DNA of 64,000 nt from Chloroflexota bacterium (lineage in GTDB: Bacteria > Chloroflexota > Dormibacteria > Aeolococcales > Aeolococcaceae): contig VBIQ01000013.1 in the NCBI GenBank assembly GCA_005880985.1, forward strand, positions 1 to 64,000, given 5' to 3'. The translations under genes were made by a program, and so were the position numbers. A model generated the notes under the pieces. That model searched no databases. It had not been told where the DNA came from and saw only the letters and a list, made by a program, of their open reading frames with translations. Positions 9,080 to 17,183 of the stretch are shown here, piece by piece. Position 1 is the first letter of the stretch. Each line of letters starts with the position of its first letter.

Positions 9080-11017
9080 TCAGTCCGGTGTCAGCTCTCG
9101 ACCGGCGATCCAGTAGTCGAACCACAGACAGAGACTCAGCAGAGCCCAGATCTGGTACGAGCGTTCCCCCTTGGCGCTGAGGTGCAGACGGAAGAGCCGC
9201 TGCACCGCCTCCCTATCCAGGTATCCGAGCTCGTGTATCGCGGATGTCCGGAGCCGGCGCTCCACCGGGCCGGCGAGCTCGCTTCGAAGCCAGTGCTGCA
9301 GCGGCGTCCGGAACGCCTGCTTCTGCCGCCAGAGCAGGTCCTCGGGGAGCACGTCGCTCATCACCCGCTTCAGCACATGCTTGCCGACGCCGTTGCGGAC
9401 CTTCTCCTCGAATGGCATGGCCATCGCCAACTCCACCAGTGGTTGGTCGAGCAACGGGAATCGACCCTCGACGCTGCTGGCCATGGTCAGCTTGTCGTCG
9501 CGCATGAGGAGCTGTTCCGGCAACCGCAGGCGCAGGTCCTGGTAGATGATCCGGTCGAGCTCGTCTCGGGCGCCCGCAGCGTCCGCCTCGGCAGCCGTGC
9601 TCAGCACAAGCCCTCCGGGTTGGCCGCGGTCGACGAGCCGGCGCAGCCGGGAGGTGCTGACTCGCTCGATCTCCCGACTGTAGAAGCCGATCGCCTGACC
9701 CCACCAGAGTCTGCCGCCGTCCCGGGTGGCCCGAAGCATCGCCTCGCGACGAATCTCGAGGCGCGGCTGCAAGGACATCAGCGGCCCCGCTGTGGTTGAG
9801 ACGACTTGCCGCACCGCCCTCGGCAGCCGCCGGAAGCGCCGCCATGCCCCCCGGGTCAGCGCCTCGATCCTGAGGTACTGGTCATACCCGGCGAAGATCT
9901 CGTCGCCGCCCTCTCCAAGATGGATCACCTTCACTCCAGCGTCGCGGGCCAGCTGCGCCAGCAGGTACACGGAGACGTTGACCGGACCGCCGGTTGGCTC
10001 GTCGAGGTGATGGATCACCCCGGGAACGGCCTGCCAGAAGTCTCGAGCCCCGATGACCAGCTCCCGGTGGGCGGTGTGGAAGCGCTCGGCGATCTGTCGC
10101 GCCCAGGAGAACTCGTTGTAGGCGGCCCTTCCTTCGTAGCCGATGCTGAAGGTGTTCACCGGCGTCGCCGACAGCCGGCTCATCAGAGCAACGTTGGTTG
10201 ACGAGTCGACCCCACCCGAGAGAAATGCGCCAACCGGGACGTCGCTCATCATCTGCCGCTCCACCGACCGGAGCAGCTGACCCTGCAGCTCGCGCTCCCA
10301 CGCCACCGCCTCGCCGTCGAAGCAGGTCCGATTCGCGATGGGATCCCAGTATCGACGCGGCGGCTGCGGGCCATCCCGGGTCACCAGCATGGTCTCGGCG
10401 ATGCCGAGCTTGGCGATGCCGGCGAACAGGGTTCGCGGAGGCGGCACGGCCACGAAGGTCAGATACTGCCAGAGGCCAATCGGATCGACCTCTCGCCGTG
10501 GCAGCAGCGGCAGCAGCGCCTTGATCTCGGAGGCAAAGGCGAATCTCGAGCCGTCGTCCAGCCAGTAGAGCGGTTTCACGCCCAGCCGGTCGCGAGCGAG
10601 CAGAAGATGCTGAGCCGCCTCGTCCCAGATCGCGAACGCGAACATCCCGACCAGCTGCTCCACCATCGAGGGCCCATGCTCCTCGTACAGGTGGACCAGC
10701 ACCTCGGTGTCACAGTGCGAACGGAAGCGGTGGCCCCGACGCTCGAGCTCGGCGCGCAGGATGGCGTGGTTGTAGATCTCGCCATTGAAGGCCACTCGGA
10801 CCGTCCCATCCTCGTTCGCCATGGGCTGGTGACCCCGATCGCTGGTATCGATGATGGCCAGCCGGCGCACCGCCAGAGCGGCGTTGCCCTGCGGCTCCCG
10901 CCGCCAGACGCCGGCGTCGTCGGGTCCACGATGAATCATGGTGTCGCGCAGGCCGACAATGGTTGCCTCATCGACGGCAGAACCGTCGCGAGTCAGCACT
11001 CCAACGATTCCGCACAT
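9080..11017 (-). CDS. asnB: Glutamine-dependent asparagine synthetase-like amidotransferase (copy 1)
   Basis: 645 residues. Starts MCGIVGVL, so Cys2 is the class II glutaminase nucleophile that releases ammonia from glutamine. Glutaminase-domain motifs MIHRGPDD, RRLAIID and AFNGEIYNH follow. The synthetase domain has the PP-loop LSGGVDSS near residue 265, where ATP activates the acceptor carboxylate, and GEGGDEIFAGY. Length (~645) matches the exopolysaccharide-associated AsnB group more than the short housekeeping enzyme (~550). It sits between A1 (11-base gap) and B1, so the acceptor is more likely a cluster intermediate than free aspartate; that is inference. Very similar to the copy at 14905. 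Confidence 0.9.
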   Translation of the reverse strand: MCGIVGVLTRDGSAVDEATIVGLRDTMIHRGPDDAGVWRREPQGNAALAVRRLAIIDTSDRGHQPMANEDGTVRVAFNGEIYNHAILRAELERRGHRFRSHCDTEVLVHLYEEHGPSMVEQLVGMFAFAIWDEAAQHLLLARDRLGVKPLYWLDDGSRFAFASEIKALLPLLPRREVDPIGLWQYLTFVAVPPPRTLFAGIAKLGIAETMLVTRDGPQPPRRYWDPIANRTCFDGEAVAWERELQGQLLRSVERQMMSDVPVGAFLSGGVDSSTNVALMSRLSATPVNTFSIGYEGRAAYNEFSWARQIAERFHTAHRELVIGARDFWQAVPGVIHHLDEPTGGPVNVSVYLLAQLARDAGVKVIHLGEGGDEIFAGYDQYLRIEALTRGAWRRFRRLPRAVRQVVSTTAGPLMSLQPRLEIRREAMLRATRDGGRLWWGQAIGFYSREIERVSTSRLRRLVDRGQPGGLVLSTAAEADAAGARDELDRIIYQDLRLRLPEQLLMRDDKLTMASSVEGRFPLLDQPLVELAMAMPFEEKVRNGVGKHVLKRVMSDVLPEDLLWRQKQAFRTPLQHWLRSELAGPVERRLRTSAIHELGYLDREAVQRLFRLHLSAKGERSYQIWALLSLCLWFDYWIAGRELTPD

Positions 11018-11028
11018 GTGCCCGAGGC

Positions 11029-12363
11029 TTATCTGATTGGGGGCGTGTGCGCGACGCGGCTCGACAATTCAGAGGTGATGAGACGAAACTTCACCGAGGA
11101 GTTGGGAGTGAGCTCGGCGACCTCTTCGACCTCGACCCGCGCACTACGGCCCAGCGCCTCATGATACTGCTCGCGCACGCTGTCCACGAAGGCCGCCGGC
11201 ATCTTCTCGTATGGCACGACCTCCACATGGACGACCCCGGCGGCGTCCTGGCGGACGCGATAGCGCCGCACCACCCTCCTCGATGGGTCTTCGGTCAGGA
11301 GATAGAAGCGGTCCGGTGGAACACGACGGCCTGAGTCGTCAATCAGCCAGTCATGGATGCGTCCCAGGATCGAGGCCAGGGCGGGGAGGTTGTGCCCGCA
11401 CGCACACGGGCGATCGGCCAGCGTCGCGTAGTCACCGGTGCGGTAGCGGATCATCGGCATCAGAGGGTTCCACAGACTGGTCACGACCAGCTCGCCCGTT
11501 TCCCCCGCGGCTGCGGGACGCCCGTCGCCGTCGAGGACCTCGACGAGAACCGCCTCATGGTTGACGTGGTAGAGATCTCCCTTGGCGCAGTGCCAGGCGA
11601 CCGACCCCACCTCCGCCGTCCCGTAGTGGTCAATCGGTTCCCTTCGGTAGAGGGAGGTGAGGCTCCGCTTCGTCCACTCGTCGAGGGTATCGCCGTGCGT
11701 AGCGAGACAGCGGGGAGTGAACCGTCCACCAAGCCTCTCCCCTATCTCGATCAGCAACGCACCCGGCCCGGCGAGGGAGGCTGGACGCAACCGGACAATC
11801 TCGCGTGCCGCCGCGTCGGCACTTCCGGTGGCAGAGATCTCCATGAAGGGGCTCGGGATGAGAGCTGAGATGCCCCTCCGGTGACGTTGGTTCGGATACC
11901 AAGTCAGCGCAAGCCGCCGGTCCCACAGCCGCAACCCCCGCTCGCGCTCCATTCGCAGCCTGAGCACGCCTTGGTACCAGCTCGCTCCGGGAGACTGAAA
12001 GGTCGGCAGCGGCTCGCCTGCCGAGCCGCTGGTGGTGAGGGCCCTGCTTCCAGGAGAAGGGGGACATGCCAACCGCTCCTCGAGACGGCGCTCTCGATAG
12101 ATCCTCCGCTCGGTCAGCGGCAACCGGCGGATGTCGTCCACCTGCTCCAGGAGCCCGGCCGGTTGAGCAGGGAAGAGCTCACGGAAGAGTGCGACGTTGC
12201 GGCTGGCGTGGTCCACCATCCGCCGCAGTCGAGCGAGCTGGAGCCGCTGCAACTCGGCCAGGCTGGCCCGTCCCGAGCGCTTCAGCCGCTGCAACTCGAA
12301 CAGTGTCGTGAGCGGGCCCGGCCGTGCGCTGGACGCAGGATCGCTCAGGGCTTTCTCGTTCAT
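11029..12363 (-). CDS. PaaK/CapK-like adenylate-forming enzyme, subfamily A (copy A1)
   Basis: 444 residues from ATG 12363. A TTG at 12423 is possible, but it lies directly against a strong hairpin, and the ATG makes the length equal to A2. Motifs: LARLRRMVDHASRNVALFRE at the N-terminus, phosphate loop TTSGSAGEPLPTF (Ala in place of the usual Thr, SGSAG), DHYGTAEVG, YRTGDYATLADRPCACG, and the C-terminal NSSVKFRLIT, whose Lys corresponds to the catalytic Lys. First gene of the operon A1-AsnB-B1-C1-Ddl-A2. No ribosome site is obvious. Adenylation of an unknown carboxylate is expected. Confidence 0.83.
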   Translation of the reverse strand: MNEKALSDPASSARPGPLTTLFELQRLKRSGRASLAELQRLQLARLRRMVDHASRNVALFRELFPAQPAGLLEQVDDIRRLPLTERRIYRERRLEERLACPPSPGSRALTTSGSAGEPLPTFQSPGASWYQGVLRLRMERERGLRLWDRRLALTWYPNQRHRRGISALIPSPFMEISATGSADAAAREIVRLRPASLAGPGALLIEIGERLGGRFTPRCLATHGDTLDEWTKRSLTSLYRREPIDHYGTAEVGSVAWHCAKGDLYHVNHEAVLVEVLDGDGRPAAAGETGELVVTSLWNPLMPMIRYRTGDYATLADRPCACGHNLPALASILGRIHDWLIDDSGRRVPPDRFYLLTEDPSRRVVRRYRVRQDAAGVVHVEVVPYEKMPAAFVDSVREQYHEALGRSARVEVEEVAELTPNSSVKFRLITSELSSRVAHTPPIR

Positions 12364-12423
12364 CGGCAGACTGGTCGAGCAGGCACGCGGTGTCGTCTCC
12401 TTCGCCCTCTTCGAGCATAGCAA

Positions 12424-12456
12424 GGCCGATCAGACGGCAGGAAGTCTCGATCGGCC
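12424..12456. promoter_or_regulatory. Long inverted repeat ahead of the ligase operon
   Basis: GGCCGATC at 12424-12431 is repeated in inverse orientation at 12449-12456 (8 of 8). The stem continues inward with AGAC/GTCT and one unpaired base, giving about 12 bp around an 8-base loop. It sits 61 bases upstream of the chosen A1 start. It could be an operator for a dimeric regulator or an RNA hairpin in the leader of the operon. Confidence 0.45.
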
Positions 12457-12774
12457 ACCCTCCAGACCCAGACCGTCCCGACCCGATAACTGACGAATGG
12501 GGTGGAACGGCCCACCTGATCCTGACAAGCGGCGTCCTACCAAGGCATCCCTTTAGGGAACGTGACAGTCCGCCAGCAGACCCGACACTCCCTTGGGCGT
12601 GACTGACTGTGTGACAGCCCTCGGCCGGCCGTGCCACGAGACGGTCGAGACCTCACCACCGATCCCCAACGGCGCGCCCCTCAGCGCCAGTTGCCCGGGA
12701 AGATCGAGAAGCCCCACCAGACGGCTGTCTGCCGCTGACGAGCCCCGAGTCAGCGGCTGAGCGAGGAGGCGACC
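12457..12774. other. Divergent intergenic region with a hairpin before the HD-GYP gene
   Basis: No credible gene. It should hold the promoters for the A1 operon (minus) and the HD-GYP gene (plus), but I see no convincing -35/-10 pair. A perfect 9-bp hairpin GCCGCTGAC/GTCAGCGGC (12731-12757, 9-base loop) stands 5 bases ahead of a strong Shine-Dalgarno sequence GAGGAGG (12763-12769). Confidence 0.5.
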
Positions 12775-12858
12775 ATCTCGGAGTCCAGCCCAGGCGACCA
12801 GGCCAAGCACGCCGGCCCGGCGACCCATGAGTGGCGCCGGCGCCCACTGCTGAGCGCC

Positions 12859-14874
12859 TTGGTCCGCGGCGCCGTCTTTGTCGCCCCAGTCGCTGCGGGC
12901 ATCGGCACCTCGGCGCTCCTCACGGGGGTTCTGCCACGCACCAGCTCGGTGCCGCAGACCGTGCTCCGGGAGGTGGCGATCGCCGCGTGCATGCTGGTGG
13001 TCATCCTCGCCATGGAGCGCGCGGCACGGCGGTTCCTGCCGCTGGCCGCGCTTCTGAACCTCTCCCTCCTCTTCCCCGACCAGGCCCCGAAGCGCTTCGC
13101 GGTGGCCCGTCGGGTGGCTCGGCCCCGTGATCTCGAGCGGCAGCTCCAGGAGGCTCGAACCAAGGGCGGCGGCGGCGGCGAGGTGGCGTCGATGCAGACG
13201 GTCCTCGAGCTGGTCGCCGCCCTGAGTGTCCACGACAAGCAGACGAGAGGCCACTCAGAGCGCGTACGCGTGGTCACCGATCTGATCGCCGAGGAGATGA
13301 AGCTGCCGGCCGCCGACCGCGCGCGCCTGCGCTGGGCTTCCTTGCTGCACGACATCGGCAAGCTCCTGGTCCCCAGCGAGATTCTCAAGAAGACCGAGAG
13401 CCTGGACGACGCCGAGTGGCAGACCATCCGTCGCCATCCGGAGGAAGGTGCCCGCTTCGTCGCCCCGCTGCGGCCGTGGTTGGGACAGTGGGCGCAGGCG
13501 GTGGAGCATCACCACGAGCGGTGGGACGGCCGCGGTTATCCCCTGGGTCTGTCCGGCGAGCAGATCTCGCTCGGCGGTCGCATGGTCGGCGTCGCCGACG
13601 CCTACGAGACCATGACCGCATCGCGCCCGTACCGCCGTGCCCTCGGTGTTGTCGCGGCGAGGCAGGAGCTGGTGCGGTGTTCGGGGGCGCAGTTCGACCC
13701 CGCGGTGGTGCGCGCCTTTCTCAACGTCTCCGTAGGCCGGCTTTGGCGCGTGGTCGGCATCGGCACCTGGCTGGCCGAGCTTCCCCTGCTGTCGCCGCTC
13801 AGAGGCCTGGTGGCGCGGCTGGGACTGCGCGTGGGTCCGGGAGCGGTGGCCGGGACGGTGGCCGGTGGCCTGGCCCTGACAGGGCTCGTCCCGGTTCCGG
13901 GCCGCGCCCTGCCGACGCCCGGCTCGCTGCCCGCCGTCGCGTCCGCGGCGGGCGCCGGGTTCCAGGACGGGGCGCCGGCGGGCGGTGGCGCCGGGTCATC
14001 ACGCGGAACGAGGACGCATGCACCCACCGGCGGCGCACGGCCGAAGGGGGCGCCAGCAGCAGCAGCCGGACCGGCCGCAAGGTCCGCCGACCACGGAACA
14101 TCGACGGGAGGATCGCATCCATCCGGCTCGTCATCAGCTCCCGACCCGCCGGGTTCGCAGCCGCCGGCCGATGCGCCCGCAGCAGCGAGTGACGCCGGCA
14201 CCACATCCGCATCGAGCAGTCCCCCGTCCCCGTCCCCGTCCCCGTCCGCGACACCGACACCGGCGCCCGCACCGACGGTGACCCCGGCGCCCACGCCCAC
14301 GCCCACGCCCACAGCAAGCCCTCCCCCATCTCCACCAGCCGTCTCAATGCCGCAACCGTCCACGATCAGCGAATCCTCGACGTACACGGCGCAAGGGTCG
14401 TTCTCCAACCCGGGTGGTCTGAGCTGGACTGCTGTGGTGGACTACGGGGATGGGTCCGGCACCCAGGTGCTGCCGCTCAGCGGGACACACTTCACCCTGA
14501 GCCACACCTACCCGGAGGCATGCGCGTGCTCAGCCCGGGTCAGCGTGACCAACGATCGCGGCGCGACCGGGCAGGGAAGCGTGGGCGTCACCGTCACCAG
14601 CACCGGACCAGTGGTCAGTGTTGCCGGCGGCATCGCATTGCTGGGAGCGTTCAACAGCACCGCCAGCTTCTCCGACGGCGACACCTCGGCCGACACCTTC
14701 ACCGCCACCGTCGACTACGGTGACGGGAGCGGTGTGCAGCCCCTGACGGTGTCCGGTACCCACCTCACCATCTCGCACCACTACGGGCTGCTGGGCACGT
14801 TCACGATCACCGTGACGGTCATTGACGACGACGGCGCACGGGGCACCGCCACAGCCACCGTCACCGCCGTCTGA
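12859..14874 (+). CDS. HD-GYP membrane protein with extracellular PKD domains
   Basis: 671 residues from TTG 12859; the frame is open upstream to 12739, and an ATC at 12775 with an ideal ribosome site may be the true start (699 residues). Two hydrophobic segments lie in residues 1-75. The HD-GYP domain (about 108-290) has HDxxTRGHSERV, LLHDIGK (His164, Asp165), HHERWDGRGYP (GYP at 226-228) and DAYETMTASRPYR. Such domains hydrolyse cyclic di-GMP in the cytoplasm. A further hydrophobic segment (near 335-350) leads to a long Pro/Ser/Thr linker and two PKD-like repeats with VDYGDGSG and SHTYPE/SHHYGLLG, expected outside. The order HD-GYP, membrane, PKD is unusual. Divergent from the ligase operon; convergent with the second AsnB. 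Confidence 0.8.
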   Translation: MVRGAVFVAPVAAGIGTSALLTGVLPRTSSVPQTVLREVAIAACMLVVILAMERAARRFLPLAALLNLSLLFPDQAPKRFAVARRVARPRDLERQLQEARTKGGGGGEVASMQTVLELVAALSVHDKQTRGHSERVRVVTDLIAEEMKLPAADRARLRWASLLHDIGKLLVPSEILKKTESLDDAEWQTIRRHPEEGARFVAPLRPWLGQWAQAVEHHHERWDGRGYPLGLSGEQISLGGRMVGVADAYETMTASRPYRRALGVVAARQELVRCSGAQFDPAVVRAFLNVSVGRLWRVVGIGTWLAELPLLSPLRGLVARLGLRVGPGAVAGTVAGGLALTGLVPVPGRALPTPGSLPAVASAAGAGFQDGAPAGGGAGSSRGTRTHAPTGGARPKGAPAAAAGPAARSADHGTSTGGSHPSGSSSAPDPPGSQPPADAPAAASDAGTTSASSSPPSPSPSPSATPTPAPAPTVTPAPTPTPTPTASPPPSPPAVSMPQPSTISESSTYTAQGSFSNPGGLSWTAVVDYGDGSGTQVLPLSGTHFTLSHTYPEACACSARVSVTNDRGATGQGSVGVTVTSTGPVVSVAGGIALLGAFNSTASFSDGDTSADTFTATVDYGDGSGVQPLTVSGTHLTISHHYGLLGTFTITVTVIDDDGARGTATATVTAV

Positions 14875-14904
14875 CGCGCCGGCGCCAGCACCACCCTCCC
14901 CCGC

Positions 14905-16842
14905 TCAGGCCAGGACCTGCTCTTGACCCGCGATCCAGTGGTCAAACCAGGTGTAGAGACTGAACAGGCTAAACATCTGATACGACCGATCACCCTTGCC
15001 ACCACGGTGCCGATCGACGAGTCGTTGCACCGCCTGCCGGTCCAGGTACCCCAACTCGTGGATGGCGGATGCCCGGAGCTGACCATCGATCCGGGTGGCG
15101 AGCTCACCCCGAAACCACTCCGCCAGTGGTTCCCGGAAGGCGTGTTTCGGCCGCCAGAGCAGGTCCGCGGGGAGCAGGTCGCCCATCACCCGTTTCAGCA
15201 CATGCTTGCCGACCCCACCGCGGACCTTCTCTTCGAACGGCATGGCCATCGCCAGTTCCACCAGCGGCCGGTCGAGCAGAGGGAACCGGCCCTCGACGCT
15301 GCTCGCCATCGTCAGCTTGTCGTGGCGCATGAGCAGTTGCTCTGGCAGAAGCAGACGCAGATCCTGATAGATGATGCGGTCGAGCTCGTCTCGCGCTCCA
15401 GCGGCGTCTGCGTCAGCCGCTGTGTTGAGCACCATTCTCCCCGGTTCATCGCGATCCACCAGCCGCTGCAGCCCGGAGGTGGTGATGTGCTCAAGCTCAC
15501 GGCTGAAGAAGCCAGACCGCTGACCCCACCAGAGTCTGCCGTCGTCCCGGGCGCCTCGCAGCAATGCCTCCCGACGGAACGCGAGTTCGGGTCGCTGGGA
15601 CATGAGTGGATATGCCACGGTCGAGACGACTTTCCGCAGGCGCTTGGGCAGGCGCCGAAAGCTCTTCCAGGGTCCTTCGGTCAACGCCGCGACCCGCGCA
15701 TAGTTGGGATACCCGGCGAAAATCTCGTCGCTGCCCTCCCCGAGGTGAATCACGGTCACCCCCACATCGCGCGCGAGTCGCGCTAATAGATACACGGAGA
15801 CATTCGTCGGACAGCCAATCGGCTCGTCCATGTGATAGACGACACCGGGAAGAGCTCGCCAGAAGTCTTCGGCATCAATGATCAGCTCGTGATGGGTGGT
15901 GTGGAATCGCTCGGCAACCGATCGCGACCACTCGAACTCGTTGTACGCGTCCTTCTCGGCATAGCCGATACTGAACGTGGTTAACGGCGTCTTCGATATG
16001 CGGCTGATCAGCGCAACGTTCGTCGACGAATCGACCCCGCCCGACAGGAACGCGCCAGCCGGGACATCGCTCATCATCTGCCCTTCCACCGACCTGAGCA
16101 GCTGATTCCTGAGCTCCCGTTCCCATGCGACCGGCTCGCCCTCGAAGCAGGTCCGGTTCGCGATCGGATCCCAGTACCGTCGCGGTGGCTGGGGGCCGTC
16201 TCGCGTCACCCGCATCGCCTCGGCGATCCCGAGCTTCGAGACTCCGGTGAAAAGGGTTCGTGGCGGGGGAACGACGAGGAAGGTCAGGTACTGCCAGAGA
16301 GCGACGGGATCGACCTCTCGCCTCGGCACCAGGGGCAGCAACGCCTTGGCCTCGGAGGCAAAGCCGAATGTCGAACCATTGTCCAGCCAGTAGAGGGGTT
16401 TCACCCCCAGCGGGTCACGCGCGAGGAAGAGACTCTCAGCCGCCTCGTCCCAGATCGCGAACGCGAACATACCCGACAGGTGGTCGACCATCGACGGCCC
16501 GTGCTCCTCGTACAGGTGCACGAGCACCTCGGTGTCGCACTGCGAATGGAAACGATGGCCTCTGCGCTCGAGCCCCGCCCGGAGAACACCATGATTGTAG
16601 ATCTCGCCATTGAATGCGACCCGGACACTTCCATCCTCGTTCGCCATCGGCTGGTGGCCTCGTTGGCTCGTATCGATGATGGCAAGCCGGCGCACCGCCA
16701 GGACGGCATCGCCCTGTGGCTCGCGGCGCCACACTCCCGCGTCGTCCGGACCACGGTGCGTCATGGTGTCGCGCATGCCGATGACCCTCGCCACATCGAC
16801 GGGCGAGCCATCGCGAGACAGGACGCCGAGAATTCCGCACAT
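14905..16842 (-). CDS. asnB: Glutamine-dependent asparagine synthetase-like amidotransferase (copy 2)
   Basis: 645 residues from ATG 16842, the same length as the copy at 9080 and nearly identical over long stretches. MCGILGVL supplies the Cys2 glutaminase nucleophile; MTHRGPDD, AFNGEIYNH and the PP-loop LSGGVDSS are intact. GEGSDEIFAGY replaces GEGGDEIFAGY of copy 1. Both copies should release ammonia from glutamine and transfer it to an ATP-activated carboxylate. Unlike copy 1 it stands alone on the minus strand, and a GATAAT hexamer (16852-16857) ends 9 bases before the start codon, so the mRNA may be leaderless. A recent duplication is likely. Confidence 0.9.
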   Translation of the reverse strand: MCGILGVLSRDGSPVDVARVIGMRDTMTHRGPDDAGVWRREPQGDAVLAVRRLAIIDTSQRGHQPMANEDGSVRVAFNGEIYNHGVLRAGLERRGHRFHSQCDTEVLVHLYEEHGPSMVDHLSGMFAFAIWDEAAESLFLARDPLGVKPLYWLDNGSTFGFASEAKALLPLVPRREVDPVALWQYLTFLVVPPPRTLFTGVSKLGIAEAMRVTRDGPQPPRRYWDPIANRTCFEGEPVAWERELRNQLLRSVEGQMMSDVPAGAFLSGGVDSSTNVALISRISKTPLTTFSIGYAEKDAYNEFEWSRSVAERFHTTHHELIIDAEDFWRALPGVVYHMDEPIGCPTNVSVYLLARLARDVGVTVIHLGEGSDEIFAGYPNYARVAALTEGPWKSFRRLPKRLRKVVSTVAYPLMSQRPELAFRREALLRGARDDGRLWWGQRSGFFSRELEHITTSGLQRLVDRDEPGRMVLNTAADADAAGARDELDRIIYQDLRLLLPEQLLMRHDKLTMASSVEGRFPLLDRPLVELAMAMPFEEKVRGGVGKHVLKRVMGDLLPADLLWRPKHAFREPLAEWFRGELATRIDGQLRASAIHELGYLDRQAVQRLVDRHRGGKGDRSYQMFSLFSLYTWFDHWIAGQEQVLA

Positions 16843-16851
16843 TAGCGGGTC

Positions 16852-16857
16852 ATTATC
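16852..16857 (-). promoter_or_regulatory. Possible -10 element of the second AsnB gene
   Basis: On the minus strand GATAAT ends 9 bases before ATG 16842, and no ribosome site lies between. This is the spacing of a leaderless transcript. No matching -35 was found at 16-18 bases, so this rests on one hexamer. Confidence 0.3.
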
Positions 16858-16922
16858 GCGTCCCCCTCAGACAGGCGGCGACGGCTAGAGCCGGCTGCTG
16901 GCTCTCTGGCCCGAATGGGGCG

Positions 16923-17014
16923 GCGTGGCTCTCACCGAGTCAGCCCCCATTGAGCCACGGTGCCGGGAAGGCGCATAAGCCTCCTGACTCGGCGAGTCGA
17001 CTCTGGAGCCACGC
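16923..17014. ncRNA. Structured intergenic element (possible RNA regulator)
   Basis: Nested perfect stems: GCGTGGCTC (16923-16931) with GAGCCACGC (17006-17014), CCGAGTCA (16935-16942) with TGACTCGG (16985-16992), and a small hairpin AGGC/GCCT (16969-16982). The outer left arm can instead pair with GAGCCAC at 16952-16958, giving two exclusive folds. The rest of the 341-base gap (16843-17183) holds no gene. If transcribed on the plus strand it would be the leader of the secreted protein at 17184. I do not match it to a known riboswitch class. Confidence 0.35.
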
Positions 17015-17183
17015 GGACTGGCCCCGCACTGCCTGACCCGCTGGTCACCGAGGTCGTGTTCGAGCAGCTTCGTGGGGTTCCAGCCCGGCAGCGGTTTCCG
17101 TGCCTTTCCCGCTCGTGGCGTAAAGGACCTTCGCGCGGCGGTGACGGTGCCGTCGCAGTCCGGCGGTTGCGGAGTTTGACGCG

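Noticed and set aside
9080-11017. Exosortase-associated exopolysaccharide locus
   Set aside because: The AsnB length fits that group, but no exosortase, PEP-CTERM protein or polysaccharide chain-length gene was found nearby.
12827-12853. Eight-codon ATG frame before the HD-GYP gene as a leader peptide
   Set aside because: No regulatory codon pattern and no ribosome site; it is in a different frame and probably chance.
9080-16842. AsnB proteins as lasso-peptide cyclases
   Set aside because: Both have the complete glutaminase domain with Cys2, which lasso cyclases lack. No precursor, protease or PqqD-like gene was seen.
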